NCBI GenBank assembly: GCA_964531745.1
Contig: CAZHFX010000019.1
Coordinates: 1-17,303 of the forward strand
Direction of reading: 5' to 3'
Source of the DNA: JACRFW01 sp964531745
GTDB lineage: Bacteria > Patescibacteriota > Patescibacteriia > Magasanikbacterales > GWA2-37-8
DNA: 17,303 bases
Part shown: one piece after another, positions 14,223 to 17,303 of the stretch
Layout: every line of letters begins with the position of its first letter
Position numbering within the stretch: the first letter of the stretch is position 1
Program-made: the position numbers and the translations under genes
The notes under the pieces: generated by a model
What the model was told of the DNA's origin: nothing
Databases searched by the model: none
Seen by the model: the letters and a program-made list of their open reading frames with translations, nothing else

Positions 14223-14279
14223 ATCCACCTGCCAACTCGATATGATTACAAAATTTGTAGTCATATCGAGCAGGTGGAT
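14223..14279 (+). repeat. Long near-perfect inverted repeat
   Basis: Outer arms ATCCACCTG (14223-14231) and CAGGTGGAT (14271-14279) and inner arms CTCGATATGA (14236-14245) and TCATATCGAG (14261-14270) are perfect. They are separated by a 4-base bulge (CCAA) on the left side only. A T-G pair and TAC/GTA extend it inwards to an A/T loop, giving about 23 pairs in 57 bases. It may be an RNA hairpin in the 3' UTR, a processing or binding site, or a recombination site. It does not carry the integron attC core bases. Confidence 0.7.
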
Positions 14280-14288
14280 AACCAAATT

Positions 14289-14319
14289 AAAAACACTCCA
14301 AGCAATTGGGGTGTTTTTT
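14289..14319 (+). terminator. Rho-independent terminator after the orphan gene
   Basis: AAAAACACTCC (14289-14299) pairs with GGGGTGTTTTT (14308-14318), with one wobble pair, an 8-base loop and a T-run. It is a strong, typical terminator and closes the unit that started at 13734. Confidence 0.88.
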
Positions 14320-14334
14320 AATTTTATCAAAGGG

Positions 14335-14363
14335 TTGATTTTTCCCCGCATTTTTGCTAAAAT
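14335..14363 (+). promoter_or_regulatory. Promoter of adk-map-ruvX-recO
   Basis: TTGATT (14335-14340) and TAAAAT (14358-14363) with a 17-base spacer, 16 bases after the terminator. The transcript would begin near 14370, so the repeat at 14373-14463 forms its leader. Confidence 0.75.
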
Positions 14364-14372
14364 GTAAATTAC

Positions 14373-14463
14373 TTCTCCCCCTATAAGGGGGAGAACACAA
14401 GAGGGGGTTTAACACTTTTACGGGTAAAACCCCACCCCCCACCTCTCCCCTAAAAGGGGAGAG
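14373..14463 (+). repeat. Three-hairpin dispersed repeat forming the adk leader
   Basis: TTCTCCCCCT (14373-14382) pairs with AGGGGGAGAA (14386-14395). GGGGTTT (14404-14410) pairs with AAACCCC (14427-14433). CTCTCCCCT (14443-14451) pairs with AGGGGAGAG (14455-14463). The outer C-runs and G-runs could also pair with each other. C/G-run elements like this are, from memory, common dispersed repeats in bacterial genomes. It fills most of the adk 5' UTR, so it may affect expression. Confidence 0.7.
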
Positions 14464-14484
14464 AGAACGCCCAACTTAAAAATC

Positions 14485-15147
14485 ATGAAAAAAATTCTTA
14501 TTTTCCTCGGCCCTCCCGGGTCAGGCAAAGGCACGCAAGCCAAAAAAATCGCTGAAAAATACAATTACGGTCATATTTCCACCGGGGATCTTTTGCGCGC
14601 CCTGCAAACCAAGAAAAAATTAACCACGGAAGAAAAAATCGCGCTGGAACAAATGAAACAAGGCCAGCTGGCGGACGATGAAATTATTTACTCTTTGGTT
14701 TTTAAAGAAATTGATCGTTATCTCAAAAACGGGCAGGGGGTAGTTTTAGACGGCACTATCCGAAAGGTTTCCCAGGCCCAGAAATTTCAGGAATATTTTA
14801 CCGCCAAAAAAATGGCCGATGAAGCGCTGGCAGTGGAAATTGCTTTGCCGGACGAAGAATCATTTATCCGCCTGGCCGGCCGCCGCGTGTGCAGCCGTTG
14901 CGGCGAAATTATCCCCGCTACCGCCGGCGCGAATGCCTTTTTTGTTTGCCCCAAGTGCGGCGGCGAACTGGTAACACGCGCCGATGATGACCGCGCAGTG
15001 GTGGAGAAAAGAGTGCGTGAGCAGGGGAATGTGCCGCTCAAGCCCATAAAAGAATTTTATAAGGCTTTGGGAGCGCTAAAATCGGTAGACGGCAGGCAGA
15101 CAATTCAAAAAGTGGATGAAGATGTTCAAAAAATATTACACGGCTAG
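14485..15147 (+). CDS. adk: Adenylate kinase, zinc-LID type
   Basis: A 220-residue kinase that interconverts ATP + AMP and 2 ADP. It shows the P-loop GPPGSGKGTQ (9-18), the AMP-site STGDLLR (32-38) and a LID with CSRCG (136-140) and CPKCG (155-159), four cysteines that would bind structural zinc. RADDD (165-169) follows. The core motif usually written LDGFPRT reads LDGTIRK (88-94): the Arg is kept, but Phe-Pro is Thr-Ile. All catalytic Arg/Lys positions that can be judged are present, so it is probably active. It is six bases from map, the usual partner near secY, and has no Shine-Dalgarno. Confidence 0.96.
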   Translation: MKKILIFLGPPGSGKGTQAKKIAEKYNYGHISTGDLLRALQTKKKLTTEEKIALEQMKQGQLADDEIIYSLVFKEIDRYLKNGQGVVLDGTIRKVSQAQKFQEYFTAKKMADEALAVEIALPDEESFIRLAGRRVCSRCGEIIPATAGANAFFVCPKCGGELVTRADDDRAVVEKRVREQGNVPLKPIKEFYKALGALKSVDGRQTIQKVDEDVQKILHG

Positions 15148-15153
15148 TATTCT

Positions 15154-15993
15154 ATGCTCATCAAGACACAGCAAGATATTGAAAAAATTAAACAAAATTG
15201 CGCCCTTATTGGCGCCATTTTAGAAACGTTGGCCAAAAAATGCGTGCCCGGCGCGTCTGTCTGGGAAATTGATCAGCTGGCCGAGAAACTTATCCGAGAG
15301 TCCGGCGGCCGGCCGGCATTCAAAGGTTATAAACCGGCTTCGGCCGGCCGGCCGTTTCCGGCGACTGTTTGCGTGTCTCTCAATAGCGAACTGGTGCACG
15401 GCATTCCGCGCAAGGAAACATTTTTGAAAGATGGGGATATTGTCAGTTTAGACATTGGCATGGAATGGCCTTATGAAAGTAAAAAGTCCGTCCGTCGGCT
15501 GGCGGATAAAAATCAAAAGCCGAAGGGTGTTTTTAGCGACACCGCCGTGACGGTTGCCGTCGGCGCTATTCCGGAAGCTGCCAAAAAATTATTAGCCGTC
15601 ACAGCCGCCGCTCTGGAGGAAGGCATCAAGGCGGCCGAGCCCGGCAATAGCATCGCCTCAATCGGCCGCGCGGTAGAAAACTATGTGAAATCGCAGGGTA
15701 AATATGGCGTGGTGCGCGATTTGGTGGGCCACGGCGTGGGGCATATGGTGCATGAGGAGCCGATGATTCCGAACTATTACGACCAGGCGTTGGAGGGCAC
15801 TCTGCTTCGGCCCGGTATGGTTATTGCCATTGAGCCGATGATCGCGCTCGGCGGCTGGCGAGTGGCCACTATGCCCGATGGTTGGACCATCAAAATGGCT
15901 GATAATTCGCTCTCCGCGCACTTTGAACACACGGTTATTATCACGGAAGATGGAAATGTCGTGGCCACAAGACGACCGCAAGAAGCAGCTTAG
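15154..15993 (+). CDS. map: Methionine aminopeptidase, type I, with insertion
   Basis: A 279-residue enzyme that removes the first Met from new proteins. All five metal ligands are found: Asp100 (SLDIG), Asp129 (FSDTAV), His193 (GHGVGH), Glu227 (IEPM) and Glu258 (FEHT). His82 (VHGIP) and His200 (VHEEP) match the catalytic histidines. In E. coli the two Asp ligands are 11 residues apart; here the distance is 29, because of an insertion at about residues 107-124 rich in Lys/Arg/Ser. Part of that insertion is encoded by a palindrome (15491-15506). The segment around residues 51-67 is also longer and contains repeated GGCCGG DNA. The reading frame stays intact and the enzyme is probably functional. 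Confidence 0.96.
   Translation: MLIKTQQDIEKIKQNCALIGAILETLAKKCVPGASVWEIDQLAEKLIRESGGRPAFKGYKPASAGRPFPATVCVSLNSELVHGIPRKETFLKDGDIVSLDIGMEWPYESKKSVRRLADKNQKPKGVFSDTAVTVAVGAIPEAAKKLLAVTAAALEEGIKAAEPGNSIASIGRAVENYVKSQGKYGVVRDLVGHGVGHMVHEEPMIPNYYDQALEGTLLRPGMVIAIEPMIALGGWRVATMPDGWTIKMADNSLSAHFEHTVIITEDGNVVATRRPQEAA
15491..15506 (+). repeat. Short palindrome inside the map insertion
   Basis: TCCGTC (15491-15496) and GGCGGA (15501-15506) pair with one wobble around a 4-base loop. It lies in the extra segment of MetAP. It shares the TCCGYC...GGCGGA core with the palindrome in rpsC (7571-7591). Confidence 0.45.
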
Positions 15994-16081
15994 GCAAGGT
16001 AAGCAGAGTAAGCAAGGTAAGCAAATGGCGAGCTTCCTACTCAATCTGCTTAAGTTGTTTACTCTGCTTAAGTTGCTTATA
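15994..16081 (+). repeat. Tandem and inverted repeats between map and ruvX
   Basis: Three 9-base units (GTAAGCAGA, GTAAGCAAG, GTAAGCAAA) run 15999-16025. Two 18-base units sharing CTGCTTAAGTTG run 16046-16063 and 16064-16081. The left block (15994-16023) and the right block (16048-16077) are inverted copies, 25 of 30 positions matching, so the 87-base gap can form one long hairpin with a 24-base loop. The last unit runs into the ruvX ATG, so the start codon would lie at the base of the hairpin. Confidence 0.8.
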
Positions 16082-16473
16082 TGAATATATTGGCCATTGA
16101 CTTCGGCACGAAACGTCTCGGTTTGGCTTGGTCGGACACCACGCTTGGCGTCGTGTTGCCTTATGGCCTGATTGGAGAAGACACTCTGCCGCAGAAAGTG
16201 CGGGCAATAGCCGCGCTCTTAAAAAAAGAAAAAATTGATCTGGTGGTGGTAGGTTTTCCGGTGAGCTTGAATAGCTCTGAAAATAAAAATACCGAGCGCG
16301 TCCAAAAATTTGTGTTTGAATTACAAAAATATATCACTCAGCCGGTGGAATTTTTTGACGAACGGTTTTCTTCCGGGCAGGCGGACGCGATGGGAGGAGA
16401 GTCCAGCCGCGACGAAAAGGCGGCGATGGTGATACTGGAGGGATATCTGGAAAGGAAAAAATTGTCATCCTGA
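16081..16473 (+). CDS. ruvX: YqgF/RuvX-type RNase H-fold nuclease
   Basis: A 130-residue YqgF-family protein with the RNase H fold. In E. coli it is needed for 16S rRNA 5' maturation; it was first proposed as a Holliday-junction resolvase. It shows AIDFGTKRLGLAWSD (Asp7), VVGFPVSLN (57-64), FFDERFSS (91-98, with Glu94) and DEKAA (111-115, with Asp111), the expected acidic residues. The start ATG at 16081 lies at the end of the repeat block. The last codons (Leu-Ser-Ser) and the TGA stop come from another repeat (16464-16548), so that element may have replaced the original 3' end. The name Holliday junction resolvase is a common but uncertain annotation. Confidence 0.93.
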   Translation: MNILAIDFGTKRLGLAWSDTTLGVVLPYGLIGEDTLPQKVRAIAALLKKEKIDLVVVGFPVSLNSSENKNTERVQKFVFELQKYITQPVEFFDERFSSGQADAMGGESSRDEKAAMVILEGYLERKKLSS

Positions 16474-16548
16474 CCCGCCGGAGGGCGGGGGAGGATCCCT
16501 GTCCGTTTGGCGATTGGGACAGAGATTCTTCGTTTCACTCAGAATGAC
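16464..16548 (+). repeat. Imperfect palindromic repeat between ruvX and recO
   Basis: Outer arms GTCATCCTGA (16464-16473) and TCAGAATGAC (16539-16548) match at 9 of 10 positions. A second arm pair (16490-16504 and 16516-16530) matches at 12 of 15, with every mismatch a G-U wobble in RNA. An inner hairpin CCCGCC/GGCGGG sits at 16474-16489. The motif GTCATCCTGA...GGATCCC is one I recognise as widely dispersed in bacteria. It supplies the ruvX stop codon and ends 6 bases before the recO start. Confidence 0.75.
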
Positions 16549-16554
16549 AGTACT

Positions 16555-17085
16555 ATGCTCGCGATCACTTTGACCCGTCGCGATTGGCGGGAATATGACC
16601 AGCTCATCACTTTCTACACCAAAGAGCAGGGGAAGATTGAAGCCGTGGCGCGCGGCGTGAAAAAAATCACTGCTAAAAATAGCGCCGCGCTGGAGCCGCT
16701 TTCTTTATTGGAGGTTGAAATTATTCCGGGCAAGGGAGCGCGTTATGCGGGCGCGGTAGAAATTGCGAAGAACTACGCGGCCGTTCGCGCCCATCTGGAT
16801 CGCGTTTTGATTGCCGAGAGCGCTCTCGCTGTCGTGAATACTCTCATCACCGGCCAGGAAAAAGATGAGCGGGTTTTTAAGCTCATCACTGATTTTTTGG
16901 ATTTTTTAAACTCTACTTCGCCGGCCAAAGAATCTCTGGATCATTTTGTTGCTGAATTAGTCGGTTACCTTGGTTTTTCTCCTCCCCAAGCCATTACTTC
17001 GCACGCCAACCTGCTCCGGCACGTGCGCTATTACACGGGTCTGCCAGTGGCCGATTGGCATAATTACCAAGCCTGGTTGGCATAG
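16555..17085 (+). CDS. recO: DNA repair protein RecO, short form
   Basis: A 176-residue RecO. The frame is open back to 16507, but that part is repeat DNA; the ATG at 16555 gives MLAITLTRRDWREYDQLITF, the family start. The N-terminal OB fold (1-80) includes YTKEQGKIEAVARGVKK and LEPLSLLEVEIIPGKGARY. Helices follow to about residue 150 (ELVGYLGFSPPQA). RecO acts with RecF and RecR to load RecA at single-strand gaps. The usual length is ~240. The cysteine cluster and final helices are missing; the protein ends WHNYQAWLA. The stop is clean and no continuation was found in another frame, so this seems a short form and not a frameshift. Confidence 0.88.
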   Translation: MLAITLTRRDWREYDQLITFYTKEQGKIEAVARGVKKITAKNSAALEPLSLLEVEIIPGKGARYAGAVEIAKNYAAVRAHLDRVLIAESALAVVNTLITGQEKDERVFKLITDFLDFLNSTSPAKESLDHFVAELVGYLGFSPPQAITSHANLLRHVRYYTGLPVADWHNYQAWLA

Positions 17086-17087
17086 CT

Positions 17088-17107
17088 TTTGGCTAATTTT
17101 AGCCAAA
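17088..17107 (+). terminator. Weak terminator-like hairpin after recO
   Basis: TTTGGCTA (17088-17095) and TAGCCAAA (17100-17107) form an 8-bp stem with a 4-base loop just after the recO stop. No T-run follows, so it may be an mRNA 3'-end structure and not an efficient terminator. Confidence 0.45.
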
Positions 17108-17131
17108 TTACGCTATAGAATGTATCCCCCC

Positions 17132-17160
17132 TTGACTTAAGACCAAAAATATGATATAAT
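17132..17160 (+). promoter_or_regulatory. Strong promoter of the next gene
   Basis: TTGACT (17132-17137) and a perfect TATAAT (17155-17160), 17 bases apart. It is the best promoter in the window together with that of tuf. Transcription would begin near 17167, about 135 nt before the ATG at 17301. Confidence 0.88.
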
Positions 17161-17194
17161 TCTCTGTTTCGCGATATATTACGATTGTTCTTTA

Positions 17195-17288
17195 CATGCC
17201 TCTCGGCATGCAGATAGCTAGCCAGTTTGGTTGACTGCCTGCACGCCGAGATAAACTCGGCCACTGCCTTGCGGCACGCCTGCCGCAA
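17195..17288 (+). promoter_or_regulatory. Structured leader with three hairpins
   Basis: Three perfect stems follow in order: CATGCC/GGCATG (17195-17210, 4-base loop), GCCGAG/CTCGGC (17245-17261, 5-base loop) and TTGCGGCA/TGCCGCAA (17269-17288, 4-base loop). The last ends two bases before the Shine-Dalgarno. None has a T-run, so they are not terminators. I do not recognise a known riboswitch or r-protein leader. Confidence 0.65.
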
Positions 17289-17300
17289 TCGGAGGAAGTC

Positions 17301-17303
17301 ATG
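17301..17303 (+). CDS. Start codon of the next gene (rest outside window)
   Basis: The window ends in an ATG preceded by GGAGG (17291-17295) with a 5-base spacer, downstream of a strong promoter. Only the first codon is present, so nothing can be said about the product. Promoter, long structured leader and clear Shine-Dalgarno resemble the set-up of the orphan gene at 13874 and differ from the housekeeping genes. Confidence 0.6.

Noticed and set aside
14223..14279. Integron attC site or transposon end
   Set aside because: The RYYYAAC / GTTRRRY core bases are not present, there is no integrase or transposase in the window, and no target-site duplication could be seen.
15994..16081. CRISPR array
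   Set aside because: The units are only 9 or 18 bases, directly abutting, with no unique spacers and no cas genes.
15878..16084. Open frame overlapping the end of map and the repeat block
   Set aside because: It is out of frame with map, and its C-terminal part is just translated repeat (GKQSKQGKQ, then LLKLFTLLKLL).
17196..17234. 12-residue leader peptide (ATG to TGA) in the last leader
   Set aside because: No Shine-Dalgarno, no run of a regulatory codon, and one arm of a hairpin covers its start. Too little to call.

Overview
This window is a ribosomal-protein supercluster from a bacterium that is most likely a member of the Candidate Phyla Radiation (Patescibacteria, Parcubacteria/Paceibacteria-like). 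This is inferred from several things seen together: uL30 (rpmD) is missing between rpsE and rplO, a known CPR trait; S10, L23 and S19 carry low-complexity tails; RecO is short; and almost no housekeeping gene has a Shine-Dalgarno sequence. The standard code fits, since TGA ends ruvX. All genes are on the + strand.

Layout. 1-2868: the 3' end of fusA (EF-G), a small acidic protein with a Phd/YefM-like N-terminus, then tuf (EF-Tu) with its own promoter and leader hairpin, closed by a strong terminator. 2909-3277: rpsJ alone. 3281-3540: a new promoter and a leader of about 225 nt ending in a terminator hairpin directly before rplC, with an overlapping alternative hairpin (candidate attenuator). 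3541-13646: twenty tightly packed genes, rplC-rplD-rplW-rplB-rpsS-rplV-rpsC-rplP-rpmC-rpsQ-rplN-rplX-rplE-rpsZ-rpsH-rplF-rplR-rpsE-rplO-secY, closed by a terminator at 13697-13722.

13734-14319 is a separate transcription unit between secY and adk: promoter, structured leader, strong Shine-Dalgarno, a 95-residue Cys-containing orphan with C-ending codons unlike its neighbours, then three successive hairpins, the last a terminator. 14335-17085: adk, map, ruvX and recO from a new promoter, with dispersed palindromic repeats in the leader and in two of the gaps. 17132-17303: a strong promoter, a leader with three hairpins, and a good Shine-Dalgarno in front of a gene whose ATG is the last three bases of the window.

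Functionally the window makes most of the core of both ribosomal subunits, the two main elongation GTPases, the SecY channel, the N-terminal Met-removing peptidase and adenylate kinase, plus two DNA-repair/RNA-processing factors. Most of it is ordinary housekeeping. The parts worth attention are the rplC leader, the secY-adk insertion, the final structured leader, the palindromic repeats that enter coding sequence, and a few changed residues in conserved proteins (L16 Pro84, Adk Thr91-Ile92, the MetAP insertion).
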